DNA of 64,000 nt, taken from Acanthococcus lagerstroemiae (taxonomy: Eukaryota > Arthropoda > Insecta > Hemiptera > Eriococcidae). A model generated the notes under the pieces. That model worked only from the letters and a program-made list of their open reading frames with translations. It was not told the DNA's origin and did no database searches. This document shows positions 44,877 to 57,818 of the stretch, one piece after another (within the stretch, counting starts at the first letter, position 1; each line of letters opens with the position of its first letter). The stretch is taken from positions 310,001 to 374,000 of the forward strand of contig CM063114.1 in NCBI GenBank assembly GCA_031841125.1, read 5' to 3'. A program made the translations under genes and the position numbers.

Positions 44877-47800
44877 CAGGAATATTGACAATCGCGATCT
44901 TACGTACTCGTACATACCTACAAAACACTTGAATCAGACGCATGTCTGTCATTACTTGTGTTCGTGTCAAATTTGTACGTACGCGTGTAAAGTGTCCTAT
45001 AGGATACCTATTGCGTAGATACTCGTGCATGAAATACTCGTATGTGTACACGTAACTACGTATACTTGTACGCATTCGCGTGTCTGTAAACGTAGCTAGT
45101 AAACCTATAGATGCTTTTCGTACACGGAACGACGACGGGAAAAATTGATTATAATATGGACTCTTGCCGTATATTTCTTCGAAGACAATTTTGTACGCGA
45201 CTAGTCGAAATTCGTAACATCCACTCGTGTCCTCGTATTCACGAAGAGTGTTTTTATACGCAGCGTATAATTTACCCGTGAGATTGCCTCATTCTGACCG
45301 ATGAAGAAGGTAGTCGGAACCTCGGAACTACTGGCTCTATACTGTGTGCGTCGCCGACTTACCGCTATCTTGGCACAAATTCGTTTATTCTTTTAAAACG
45401 AGAACTCGGTAAAGTAGGTATATAGAAGAGAAGGTAATCCACGAGTTACTCCTCCCAAGATCAATCGCCATCGCCGAATAGGTTTATATTTTAATTTTTC
45501 ACTGCGCTTTTCGCAGAATTGTTGATGCAGGTATACGAAGTAGTTAGACTATGCAACGAGTTACACGCAACTTTTGCACTTTTGCACGGCTTAAGAGCGC
45601 CCTATCGCCGACTGTGCTAGCCAGCAAAAGTATTCGCTCGCTTAATTTCAGATGCTGACCACCAAAGTTGGCTAAATAGAATGTTAAAAAAACTGTTAGC
45701 AACTAGTCGCGTAGATGTGTAGCCTGTCGAGGAATATCTTGAAACGATAATATTTTATTAAAAATTGCCGAATGCAAATCGGAGATGTACCCAGCCTACC
45801 TACCCAGTGCCGCATTTAGTATTTTGTTACCCGTAGTTTAAATTAGTTTTATCATCTGTTGGCTCCTTCTGGACAATAACGGATAGATAATATAGGAGGA
45901 AGGGGAGCTGTAAGCAGCGAAAATTATCGTTTAAAAAATTTCACACGAGCGAGAACGCGACTTCATTTTCTTGTGAACAAAACAAGCACAATGAGAGATC
46001 ACTTTTCTGTACATACTTTCAAAAACTTAGTGAGAAACACTCCTAACGAGTGAAAAATTCTTCAACGGAACGGTGATTTTTCGGAGAAGAGTTGAGTTTT
46101 TTGTGGAGGAGGGAGATTACTCATTTTCTAATTTTTCCGAAACACCGAGAAAGCTCAAATTCGCCTTTTTACGCGCTTTATTTGAAATGTAAAAATTTGT
46201 TTTATAGGCGTACGACGAGCTTTTTGTACTGGTATCGTGATAATAATTATGTCAAGGCTGTTGCTATTGGAGGGGTTTTAGGAGTCCAAACCTTTCTGTT
46301 TGGTGGAAAAAATACGTTTTACCGCTTAAATTTGTCGAAAATTCAAGAAATGTTTGCTCGCATGCATATTTTCAGTTTTTTTTCTCCAGGTTGAAACTCC
46401 CTCATTCCCGATGACCTAACTGCGGTACTAACACAATTATTACCTTTTTCTTATTCCTGTACTCGTGTTTTTCTACAAATCGATATGTTTATTTCTTGTT
46501 GCTTCATATTCTGCAGCTCTAAGCAGTTACGTACTTTTCTTATTTGAAAATTAAATTCGTTTTAAGGAAAAATGAATAGATAAGTACCTGTGTATATAAG
46601 TATATCGACCTGTTATCATTTCGGGAACACAGAACGAAATACGCGTTGTGCCGTATAATTTCGATAGTCGAAGTTCGCAGCAAACGCGGGACTCTAAAGG
46701 CAGTGGCATCTACATGTTCTGAAATTTACCTGTCAAAAGTTTTCCACAAATATCTCCTTCCGTGCTACCCCCCCTCCCCATCCTTTATAAATCTGTGTTT
46801 TTTTAGATGTTACGCTTCTTGGTAGATTTTTGGGCTTTACAAACCATCCGCTCGCTGTACTACTCGTTGCAGAAGTTCAAAAGTTAGTTTTCAGCATCGG
46901 TAGGAAACGTAACTGTATAGGGGAGGGGCGCATCATTGGGTACAAGTATGAAATACGAGTTACGAGCAGTTGTCGATCGCGAAAAAATTCTTGTAGTCGT
47001 GAATTTTCACCGCAGCTGCAGCCAGGATTAACGTTACCATAGGAATTCTAACCGGTTATGTTAAAGAATGCGCGATGTGGTTCCGAATTTTCAACAGGAA
47101 TTCGAACGCGCAAAATTTCTATCGACCACGTGAAGGTCGAGTACCTAAGCCAAAAAACCAATCCGGTCTTTTCGCTGACAGCAGAATGGACGATAGAGTG
47201 ATAATAATATAACGATTTCCGACGGCTCTGCTTTTCTTCGAAGAAGTCGCCGAATAACGACGAACTCGCAAGGGACAAGGGAGTAGTGTTGCGCCACCGC
47301 GCCGCCGTTCGCCTTCTTTGCCGTGCGTGACACGCGACTTGAAACACCGCAGCATGTGCATCGGCGAATACTCGTCCGAAACCGCGACGTCGACGCGACT
47401 CTACGAAGCTTCCCTTCCACGTTTTATCTTTAGGTCTTTACAGCGAGATCCGTCGACACGGATAATAAACGATACGGTACGGTACATCAAAATACCAAGA
47501 ACCTCCTCTGTGATAATCAATGTACCTATGTACGAGTATTTATCTGTACCCTGTACCTGATGTATCCCGTATCCGTACCGTTCCGTTACCTCTTCGCTCT
47601 TCTTTAGGGTGCCAACGATTTTCGAGCTGTTGAATTCTAACGAGTGTCGGGCGGACTGTATTGTTCTACCTTGTGGAAAGGCAAAGCCCCGAAAATTTTA
47701 TTTCGATCGGATATTACACGTGATAGTTAGCGTTTCGACCATCTTCCCCTTTTTCTGTTGGGTCTTGATATATTATGTACTTAAAAAGAAAAAGAAATTT

Positions 47801-49809
47801 ATTTTATTTTCTCTCGATTCTTGAGGGTATTAGGAACGTCTAAACTTGGAAGTTGGCGCTGTGTAATACTAATTAAATATTAAACAGATTACCCTCGCGA
47901 TGTAGGTTAACGACCTGAAGTGGAATTCTAAAAATGAATGGAGAGCGATAAAAGTGAAACTCAACGCCAGTGGTCTGTACTCAGTACGTATGTAGGTTTT
48001 CGAAGTCTTTGAATCCATTCTGTTTTGGAGCCGACGCATTGGGGTCTCACAAAAGGGGATTCTGATATCTAACTAAAATGTTTCCAGCTAATTAGTGATA
48101 AAATTGTATCAAGATTGTACGTTAGGTTATCAGTAAATTTTGCAAAATCACCGATGAATAATTGTTACTATTGGGGGAAAAAGGAGACAAAAGCTATTAG
48201 ATTTTATTTATAAGTATCGTTACTTGATATTTGATGCTCGTGATAATTACTCTTACCCGCGTCCTCGAGTTAATCGCTGGATAAATATTTTCTTCATATG
48301 AATTACGGTGGTCTCGTTTACAATATCAGATGCATACTTCAAAATCACATTCGAGAGTATTTTCTAATCTGATTCTGGATCAAAATATTTATTTCTCTCC
48401 CCCTCATCACTATCACTATTACGCTTGTAATTGAAAAAGAAGACTCGATGCTCCTTCAGTTACAATAATGTAAAAAGTCTTTTTTTGTTTTTTTAAAAGA
48501 CAAAACAGCTTACAGTCGCAATATAGCAATAAGCCAATATGCTTGCAAAAAAACCAACAAAATTTCGTTTATTTCATGGGATCGCCTTGGTGACCGTTGA
48601 AATTTATCTATGTAGATTATGTAGATACGTGTGTACGTAGGAATATTGTACCTACGCGACTGAACGGTGGTTTCGGGCTTACCAACAGAAATACTCGTCG
48701 TCGTCGACGACGGCGACGTATTCTAACAAAGACTCGAGTATACCTACTAATTATAGTCGACCGTCTGTCTAGTGTTCATTAACTTTCACATTTCACAGTT
48801 GAAAAGTTAACCGATTTTTATCGCCTATTATTAATGCAGTGTATTTTGGTTTCTACCCGAGATCGGAAACTTCTTTTTGAAATTATTACAATTCGCGCTG
48901 TACTCGGTACTTCCCATCCGTACCTACATCCACGTCCACGGTCCACTGTCCACATCGAGGTATATCTATCTATCTACCGGTGTCTGTATTATACGCGATT
49001 ACTTAAAATCATTCGACATTAGCCTAGACTCGCATTCTTATTTTGCGAAACGACATCCTGGCAAAATCGTCTCGTCGTGTTATTTTCCAGTTCGAAGGTA
49101 TAGGCGAGTTGGTCGATCCGTAATGTGTCCACGTTTATAGGAGGAGGCGAGGCAACTGGGAACGAATTGTGCCTGCGTCGGGAAAATCAAATCTTGCGTG
49201 AGAGAGGAGCGTAGGACAAACTCCGTTAGTTCATTTTGGTACAAAGAAGAATGCCCCTACAGGGCTTCTTTCCTTGAAACCTATCGATTCTCGCTCGTTT
49301 TTCTTCCTGTCCTGTCCTGTCCTGTTTTTTTTTTGTTTTTTTAAATTTGTTATTCTTTTATTTCTCATATTTTTCGCGGCCCTGTTGTCCATCTGTGTAC
49401 CAGTCCGGGTTAAATAGAAAGGGTTTCCACAAATACTGTGCTGTATTGCGCTGGACTTTACCGCAGCAAGTCATGCACTTCCCTTTCGGCCGGAAAAGGG
49501 TTCTTTGCAATAATATTGTTCTGAAATTCCTTCATTCTGAAATGGTTGCACGCGATAGCGAAAAAATTTTATTGCAGCCTCTTATCCGTGATATTGTACC
49601 TCCTGAGGTACTTCTCTCCTGGATCTAAAGTCGTCGATGTTTTTTTTATTATAGGCCAGCCGAGTTTTTCGTGGATATCGGATTACCGTTAATATTGCAA
49701 AATGAGCGTGAGCATCGCGCCAAACAGTTGACCTGCTTATTGTCCAACAAACTGTCTGGATATCTGACTTCATAGCCGTATAATATTACAAATTTGTACT
49801 TTGTATCTA
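44877..49809. other. Gene-poor region
   Basis: No conserved frame found. Includes a (CCTGT)n run at 49306-49325, T runs near 48480 and 49326, and GC-richer DNA at 47280-47420 with overlapping minus-strand frames of similar length. None of these frames is recognised. Confidence 0.4.
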
Positions 49810-51687
49810 CCCATTGGTGTGATACGATACGTAACGACCAAAGGTGTTCGTCTTTGTCCCGATCACATGCGTTATTCGCTTTTATTGATGTCGCGTAACT
49901 ATCGTCGGGCGTGTAAATTCTGTAGTAAATAAAGATAAAGAAATGTTAAAATGGGGGGGGGGGCAAATAATAAAAACTAAAAAAAGAAATTAGGTTGAAA
50001 GGGATGGTTTTTCGTCGTAAAATTGACGCGAATTTTCATGTCTTACCTTAGTCAAAACGGATAATTTTGTTTGTCTATTTCGAGCTTACGTCCGTGCATT
50101 CGGTTTGTCGAGATACCGCGCCACAAACGCGTATATATTTATGTAGTGTACACCAGTATAAATAAGTACAAGTATACATGTGGATACGTGTACTTACCTA
50201 CGCCAGTCGTCATCAGATAGCCACTGCTGCATTGGAAAGTTGAAACGGTTATAGTTAGGGGGAAAAAAAAAAAAGAAATCGACCTCGACGTGTTTATCTT
50301 ATTAATACATAATTGTATCGTGCGTTAACGTAAGAGCGAGTTTATTTCCATTTTATCCTTTATTATAGTTGGTTTGTGCCAAATATTTTGGTTAATACTA
50401 AGCCGCGTACTAAAACCGCAACCTTCCTCCTAAAATAAACCACATACTTTTACCGGAGATATGGAACTTGGAAGAGTGTTCTCAATCTCTACCGACCTGT
50501 TCTCTCCCTCCGTTACCCTAAATTTACGGAGACCGTGCATCAAACACCCTGTCGACAATTTGACTGTATTATTTATACATAGTTATAGGTATAAGTATGT
50601 GTTAGTGGCTACAAATGATGCTCAAAAATGTTTTTCCATTATTTCTCCCAAGCTGACCTTTTAATTGCCTCGTTGTGGTAACGAATGAGTGAAAAATTTT
50701 GAGCTGAGATTCGTCTCAAAATACGGGGTGACTCGCCGATTACCAGTCGATATATTTATACGAGGGTATGTCGATGTGTAATATTATGGATACGTACTTT
50801 CGTAAATGGAATAGATGCTTATAGCAGAATACAGTTACTGAATTGACGCATAATATATAAAAAACCTTTATCATGTATAATATTTATGTAGTCGCATTGC
50901 TCGAACCAACCAATGGCAACCGCCGCGCGTATATGACTCGGCGGTGGCGGTGGCGACGGCGACGGATCTGTACGTACGGTATTTTTTAACCAACAACCAA
51001 CCAAGCAGTATGAAGTTTTCAGTGAAGCAACGTAACGTTGGTGGATTACGTAATGACGTAGATTATTGTAATTTAATCGAATCCACCGGCGTTATTTGCA
51101 AGACTGATTCGAACGTGCGAAAAGATCGTTCTGTAGGTATCGCCTGTAGTTCATTTCGGCGCGTTTTTATTTATTTATGAGTTCGTAATTCGTTTATTTC
51201 ATTATTTTAATTCGAATCAATAACGTGCATCGTAGCGAATCGAATGTCAATAGAAACAGACGGGCCGTACGCAGGGCTACCAAATATTTTTTCGTTTTTT
51301 GTTCGGCCTTACAAAAGAGAAAGATGAGAGTGGAAGGTAACAGAGAAAAATTTCGCTTATCAACGTAGTAGGTACCTAGGTACCAGTTCCGTTAATGCAC
51401 GGTATAGATTACGGGGAATTACGTATTCGATAGTAGGTATGCATATTTGATTAGGGCACCACAAAACTGCATATCATTGCCTGGAAGCGTCAGATTGTAA
51501 GGAAGTCACTATTTTTACATTATCTCAAATCTTTTCCTTTGCGTAACATTCACACGTGTGATTCAAACTATTGTGCAGAAATTTCGTTTCGGAGGCGCGC
51601 GTATCTGAGTGTGTGTGTGTGTGTGTGGGGGGGGTGCATATGTATGTATGTATGCAGATGTTCGGAGAGCTTCTGCCAAACCACACT

Positions 51688-51915
51688 TGGGCGCTGTTCA
51701 ACAAAAGGGAACCAACTAACATTTGTAAACAAAATGAGTTATTAATATCGTTGGAAAGAGCGTAAAACGTAGAATTTTTCAAAATTGGGCCCCCGATTCA
51801 AAAATGTGTACTCACGTTGAAAAAAGCTTATCAGTAAACGCAATGCCATATAGTTTCTACATTGGCTCTTGAACTTCGAATCACATGTTCTCAAAAAGCG
51901 GATTTTGCTAGTTGG
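51688..51915. mobile_element. Family-1 TIR element, right end lost (unit 1)
   Basis: Starts TGGGCGCTGTTCAACAAAAG and follows the family-1 interior, but stops at GCTAGTTGG without the outer CCCTTTTGCTGAACAGCGTCC end. Confidence 0.75.
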
Positions 51916-52018
51916 GCTACTGTCAACTTCGACCATATGACCACGGCGTGTACAACTAAACAGATCGGAATCCACAACTCCGGCAACGTTGAGTGGAAAG
52001 TCCGATTTTAACACAGTG

Positions 52019-52330
52019 TCTTATGGAACTTTCACGTTTTTTTAATCAAATATTCCAGAAATACGCGCTTTTAGGAAAAATACGTGAGAAACTAAATTGA
52101 AGATATTACAATTCTTGTTCTAATGAGTGTATTTTCAGGAAAATAGAATAGAAGGAACAATAAAGTTATCACTCTTAATATAATCGGATCTTATTGGACT
52201 TTTACGTTTTTCTAACGATTACTCGAGAATTACGCACTTTTAGGAAAAATACGTGAGAATTAAAATAGAAGAACATAAAATTCTCATTCTAATGAGTGTT
52301 ATTTTAAGGAAATAGTATGAAACCGACGCA
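52019..52330 (+). repeat. Two-unit tandem repeat, period about 172 bp (unit 1)
   Basis: CTTATGGAACTTTCACGTTT at 52019 and CTTATTGGACTTTTACGTTT at 52191 open two units that share CTTTTAGGAAAAATACGTGA and TTCTAATGAGTGT blocks. The corresponding pair in unit 2 is at 55721-56031. Confidence 0.7.
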
Positions 52331-52903
52331 AGTTATCCGTATTTTAAATACATATAACCGAATGTTGAAAATTGAGGTCGTTTACATAATATTCGCAATT
52401 TTTTTTTAAAGCCACCGATTTGAAAACGGACAGACAAATTATTCGTGTGTTTTCTCAGTCCCAGCATTACTAGTAATTAACGAATGAACTCTTGTCGTAT
52501 CGATTTGGTTGTAGTGTCCAAAATACTATTACTGATAATGAGAACGTATTTACTTTTAGCGGGACAATTTTTTCTTATACATACCGCGACAATTCTAATT
52601 CCACTCGAAGGATAAAAACATGTATGTACTTTCAATGCTAATCCGAGGTATTTTTATTTAAAATGCATATTTAACAAGTAATTCACAGAATATGCAGCGA
52701 ATTGCTTATTCCCCATAATATTATAAATCCATATGTGTTAATCACGGCCTTTCCAGACATGGTTAAATATCTCCCGTGTTCCGGCCTGATTAAAATGTAC
52801 CAAGAATCACCAGAAATATGTCAATTCTCACGTACACGCGGCTCTGGAATTCGAATTTCATGGGTTTTATTTATTTATTTTTAATGTGATTAAGGGAAAA
52901 GCG

Positions 52904-53449
52904 TTAAGTGGGTAGCGGCTGCATATTGTCCAGTCTAAATCCATCAAGAGTGGTCTGCGTCTGAGTGATGCTGCCCGTTGAGTTAGTGCGTGATTGTGGT
53001 CAAAAGGAGCAAGTGGAGATATGGGGGGCATATCATGAGGCAAAAAGAGGACAGATGGGAAAGAATCGTGGAAGGATGGATACCATTAGACAATAAAAGG
53101 GGTATAGGTAGACCCATCACCCGGTGGAGAGAGGAATTCGACAAGGCTCTAGGTTCCACGTGGAGAAGGTATACCTGGGACAAGAAAAAATGGAGGGAGG
53201 AAGGGGAGGCGTATGCCCATAAATGGGCGGGTTAAGGAAAAAGATAACTCCGGGGGCAGGGAGGAGGTCCGATTCCCTGCACCTGAGGCGCGTATGGTCG
53301 ACAAGACCAATTTAGGTAGTATTTTGATTCTATTCTGTTTTGTTTTTCCTAAGAAGCGCTAAGCATGAGCTGCGCTATAAAACATTTTGTAACCAGTGGG
53401 CAACGAAGAAACCCACAAAATAAACCCGTTTTTATTTATTTTATTTTAT
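52904..53449 (+). pseudogene. 5'-truncated non-LTR retrotransposon insertion with 15-bp target duplication (unit 1)
   Basis: The 15-mer ATTAAGGGAAAAGCG occurs at 52889-52903 and 53450-53464 and brackets the insert exactly. The plus strand at 52990-53235 encodes the C-terminal tail typical of RTE-like endonuclease/reverse transcriptase elements: KRSKWRYGGHIMR, DRWERIVEGWIP, RGIGRPITRWREEF, then WRRYTWDKKKWREEGEAY and a TAA. About 200 bp of 3' UTR follow, with AATAAA at 53419-53424 and a TTTATTTATTTTA tail. A stop just upstream and a frame change near 52970 show that the coding part is dead. The frame starts with GTG only because it is truncated. Confidence 0.85.
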
Positions 53450-55388
53450 ATTAAGGGAAAAGCGGCGTCTAGAGGTGGTCGAAAAAAAAATTCGTAAAAA
53501 AATATGCCCATTGGTGTGATACGATACGTAACGACCAAAGGTGTTCGTCTTTGTCCCGATCACATGCGTTATTCGCTTTTATTGATGTCGCGTAACTATC
53601 GTCGGGCGTGTAAATTCTGTAGTAAATAAAGATAAAGAAATGTTAAAAGGGGGGGGGGCAAATAATAAAAACTAAAAAAAGAAATTAGGTTGAAAGGGAT
53701 GGTTTTTCGTCGTAAAATTGACGCGAATTTTCATGTCTTACCTTAGTCAAAACGGATAATTTTGTTTGTCTATTTCGAGCTTACGTCCGTGCATTCGGTT
53801 TGTTGAGATACCGCGCCACAAACGCGTATATATTTATGTAGTGTACACCAGTATAAATAAGTACAAGTATACATGTGGATACGTGTACTTACCTACGCCA
53901 GTCGTCATCAGATAGCCACTGCTGCATTGGAAAGTTGAAACGGTTATAGTTAGGGGGGGAAAAAAAAAAAAGAAATCGACCTCGACGTGTTTATCTTATT
54001 AATACATAATTGTATCGTGCGTTAACGTAAGAGCGAGTTTATTTCCATTTTATCCTTTATTATAGTTGGTTTGTGCCAAATATTTTGGTTAATACTAAGC
54101 CGCGTGCTAAAACCGCAACCTTCCTCCTAAAATAAACCACATACTTTTACCGGAGATATGGAACTTGGAAGAGTGTTCTCAATCTCTACCGACCTGTTCT
54201 CTCCCTCCGTTACCCTAAATTTACGGAGACCGTGCATCAAACACCCTGTCGACAATTTGACTGTATTATTTATACATAGTTATAGGTATAAGTATGTGTT
54301 AGTGGCTACAAATGATGCTCAAAAATGTTTTTCCATTATTTCTCCCAAGCTGACCTTTTAATTGCCTCGTTGTGGTAACGAATGAGTGAAAAATTTTGAG
54401 CTGAGATTCGTCTCAAAATACGGGGTGACTTGCCGATTACCAGTCGATATATTTATACGAGGGTATGTCGATGTGTAATATTATGGATACGTACTTTCGT
54501 AAATGGAATAGATGCTTATAGCAGAATACAGTTACTGAATTGACGCATAATATATAAAAAACCTTTATCATGTATAATATTTATGTAGTCGCATTGCTCG
54601 AACCAACCAATGGCAACCGCCGCGCGTATACGACTCGGCGGTGGCGGTGGCGACGGCGACGGCGACGGCGACGGATCTGTACGTACGGTATTTTTTAACC
54701 AAGAACCAAGCAGTATGAAGTTTTAAGTGAAGCAACGTAACGTTGGTGGATTACGTAATGACGTAGATTATTGTAATTTAATCGAATCCACCGGCGTTAT
54801 TTGCAAGACTGATTCGAACGTGCGAAAAGATCGTTCTGTAGGTATCGCCTGTAGTTCATTTCGGCGCGTTTTTATTTATTTATGAGTTCGTAATTCGTTT
54901 ATTTCATTATTTTAATTCGAATCAATAACGTGCATCGTAGCGAATCGAATGTCAATAGAAACAGACGGGCCGTACGCAGGGCTACCAAATATTTTTTCGT
55001 TTTTTGTTCGGCCTTACAAAAGAAAGATGAGAGTGGAAGGTAACAGAGAAAAATTTCGCTTATCAACGTAGTAGGTACCTAGATACCAGTTCCGTTAATG
55101 CACGGTATAGATTACGGGGAATTACGTATTCGATAGTAGGTATGCATATTTGATTAGGGCACCACAAAACTGCATATCATTGCCTGGAAGCGTCAGATTG
55201 TAAGGAAGTCACTATTTTTACATTATCTCAAATCTTTTCCTTTGCGTAACATTCACACGTGTGATTCAAACTATTGTGCAGAAATTTCGTTTCGGAGGCG
55301 CGCGTATCTGAGTGTGTGTGTGTGTGGGGGGGGGGTGCATATGTATGTATGTATGCAGATGTTCGGAGAGCTTCTGCCAAACCACACT

Positions 55389-55616
55389 TGGGCGCTGTTC
55401 AACAAAAGGGAACCAACTAACATTTGTAAACAAAATGAGTTATTAATATCGTTGGAAAGAGCGTAAAACGTAGAATTTTTCAAAATTGGGCCCCCGATTC
55501 AAAAATGTGTACTCACGTTGAAAAAAGCTTATCAGTAAATGCAATGCCATATAGTTTCTACATTGGCTCTTGAACTTCGAATCACATGTTCTCAAAAAGC
55601 GGATTTTGCTAGTTGG
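55389..55616. mobile_element. Family-1 TIR element, right end lost (unit 2)
   Basis: Duplicate of 51688-51915 with the same truncation point, so the truncation predates the tandem duplication. Confidence 0.75.
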
Positions 55617-56603
55617 GCTACTGTCAACTTCGACCATATGACCACGGCGTGTACAACTAAACAGATCGGAATCCACAACTCCGGCAACGTTGAGTGGAAA
55701 GTCCGATTTTAACACAGTGTCTTATGGAACTTTCACGTTTTTTTAATCAAATATTCCAGAAATACGCGCTTTTAGGAAAAATACGTGAGAACTAAAATTG
55801 AAGATATTACAATTCTTGTTCTAATGAGTGTATTTTCAGGAAAATAGAATAGAAGGAACAATAAAGTTATCACTCTTAATATAATCGGATCTTATTGGAC
55901 TTTTACGTTTTTCTAACGATTACTCGAGAATTACGCACTTTTAGGAAAAATACGTGAGAATTAAAATAGAAGAACATAAAATTCTCATTCTAATGAGTGT
56001 TATTTTAAGGAAATAGTATGAAACCGACGCAAGTTATCCGTATTTTAAATACATATAACCGAATGTTGAAAATTGAGGTCGTTTACATAATATTCGCAAT
56101 TTTTTTTAAAGCCACCGATTTGAAAACGGACAGACAAATTATTCGTGTGTTTTCTCAGTCCCAGCATTACTAGTAATTAACGAATGAACTCTTGTCGTAT
56201 CGATTTGGTTGTAGTGTCCAAAATACTATTACTGATAATGAGAACGTATTTACTTTTAGCGGGACAATTTTTTCTTATACATACCGCGACAATTCTAATT
56301 CCACTCGAAGGATAAAAACATGTATGTACTTTCAATGCTAATCCGAGGTATTTTTATTTAAAATGCATATTTAACAAGTAATTCACAGAATATGCAGCGA
56401 ATTGCTTATTCCCCATAATATTATAAATCCATATGTGTTAATCACGGCCTTTCCAGACATGGTTAAATATCTCCCGTGTTCCGGCCTGATTAAAATGTAC
56501 CAAGAATCACCAGAAATATGTCAATTCTCACGTACACGCGGCTCTGGAATTCGAATTTCATGGGTTTTATTTATTTATTTTTAATGTGATTAAGGGAAAA
56601 GCG

Positions 56604-57149
56604 TTAAGTGGGTAGCGGCTGCATATTGTCCAGTCTAAATCCATCAAGAGTGGTCTGCGTCTGAGTGATGCTGCCGTTGAGTTAGTGCGTGATTGTGGTC
56701 AAAAGGAGCAAGTGGAGATATGGGGGGCATATCATGAGGCAAAAAGAGGACAGATGGGAAAGAATCGTGGAAGGATGGATACCATTAGACAATAAAAGGG
56801 GTATAGGTAGACCCATCACCCGGTGGAGAGAGGAATTCGACAAGGCTCTAGGTTCCACGTGGAGAAGGTATACCTGGGACAAGAAAAAATGGAGGGAGGA
56901 AGGGGAGGCGTATGCCCATAAATGGGCGGGTTAAGGAAAAAGATAACTCCGGGGGCAGGGAGGAGGTCCGATTCCCTGCACCTGAGGCGCGTATGGTCGA
57001 CAAGACCAATTTAGGTAGTATTTTGATTCTATTCTGTTTTGTTTTTCCTAAGAAGCGCTAAGCATGAGCTGCGCTATAAAACATTTTGTAACCAGTGGGC
57101 AACGAAGAAACCCACAAAATAAACACCGTTTTTATTTATTTTATTTTAT
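56604..57149 (+). pseudogene. 5'-truncated non-LTR retrotransposon insertion (unit 2)
   Basis: Duplicate of 52904-53449, with the same 15-bp flanks at 56589-56603 and 57150-57164. The C-terminal frame is at 56689-56934. It differs by one base missing in GCTGCCGTTGAG and a change near the AATAAACACCG site. Shared flanks show one insertion event before duplication. Confidence 0.85.
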
Positions 57150-57298
57150 ATTAAGGGAAAAGCGGCGTCTAGAGGTGGTCGAAAAAAAAATTCGTAAAAA
57201 AATATGATTATTACTGAAATAGTGTATGTTACAGTTCTTGAAGTTCGTACCAATTTCACTTGGAACCAGCTTACGTTGAAAAATGTTATATCAAAATA

Positions 57299-57818
57299 CA
57301 GTAGACTCCCGATTATCTGCCTCGAATTGATCCGCCCGCCCTTCCGGACTATCCGCTTAACTAAGGGTGAATAATCCAAAATCTCACTAAAATCACAACT
57401 TTAGTCCTTTGCACAGCTGATGAGGATGATGATGATGAAGAACCGGTAAGAGAAGCATCCGTGCATATGGGTCAGCTCCGGATTGAGATTAAGGCCATTT
57501 ACAAGCACAAACAGCGGCATATCATGAAGAATCAAACAAAAATGACTTTTTTTTAGTTCTCTTCTTTCATATTATTGTCTTTTCCCCCTCCATTGACCAA
57601 AGAAACTGAAATTGATGATTTTTTTCCTTAAACATTGACTTTTTTTGTGTGTGTGTGTATGAAAGAACTTATCACCTAACGTACCTGATTTAGTAACAAT
57701 CGTTTCTTCAATTTCTTAATGTCTTTTTATCAAAATTTCATGTTTTCAGGTTATGCGCTCTTTTCGTTATCCGCCCCACCTTCAGCTCTAATTAGGGCGG
57801 ATAATTGGTAGTCTACTG
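57299..57818 (+). mobile_element. Tigger/pogo-like non-autonomous element, 520 bp
   Basis: The left end CAGTAGACTCCCGATTATCT and the complement of the right end CAGTAGACTACCAATTATCC match in 17 of 20 bases. CAGTAGACTCTCGATTATCC-like termini are known for Tigger/pogo elements. The dinucleotide before the left end is TA; after the right end it is TG followed by TA, so the target duplication is not exact. Internal coding is limited to the acidic frame at 57417-57557. Confidence 0.8.
57417..57557 (+). pseudogene. Remnant of Tigger-like transposase C-terminus
   Basis: The plus-strand frame reads DEDDDDEEPVREASVHMG, then LRIEIKAIYKHKQ, and reaches a stop at 57557. An acidic run followed by an amphipathic segment before a stop is the usual end of Tigger/pogo transposases, and the frame sits in the right orientation between matching termini. 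All catalytic parts are deleted. It is short, so this rests mainly on context. Confidence 0.4.

Larger units (their letters stand above)
49810..53506 (+). repeat. 3.7-kb tandem duplication, unit 1
   Basis: Starts CCCATTGGTGTGATACGATA and runs without a gap into unit 2 at 53507, which starts with the same sequence. The unit is 3,697 bp. It holds a family-1 TIR element, a 172-bp-period internal repeat and a truncated non-LTR insertion. An unrecognised 67-codon frame at 50461-50664 is preserved unchanged in unit 2. Confidence 0.95.
53507..57206 (+). repeat. 3.7-kb tandem duplication, unit 2
   Basis: 3,700 bp, almost identical to unit 1. Differences are a handful of substitutions (for example GCGTACT/GCGTGCT, GGTTTGTCGAG/GGTTTGTTGAG), homopolymer and (GT)n length changes, and an extra pair of GGCGAC units near 54655. 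After AAAAAATATG (ending 57206) the sequence goes on to non-duplicated DNA. Confidence 0.95.

Noticed and set aside
44174..45018. FGK/SGK-rich proteins on both strands
   Set aside because: Both arms of an inverted repeat give complementary frames; this is the TTCGGGAAA motif, not a gene.
50461..50664. 67-codon frame identical in both 3.7-kb units as a candidate gene
   Set aside because: Identity is explained by the recent duplication of the whole unit; non-coding flanks are equally identical.
52983..53183. Minus-strand 66-codon frame (MSQVYLLHVEP...)
   Set aside because: Antisense of the non-LTR C-terminal tail.
53230..53290. tRNA-like GGAGGTCCGATTCCCTGCACC segment
   Set aside because: It lies in the 3' UTR of the non-LTR insertion, and no cloverleaf with acceptor and anticodon arms can be built.
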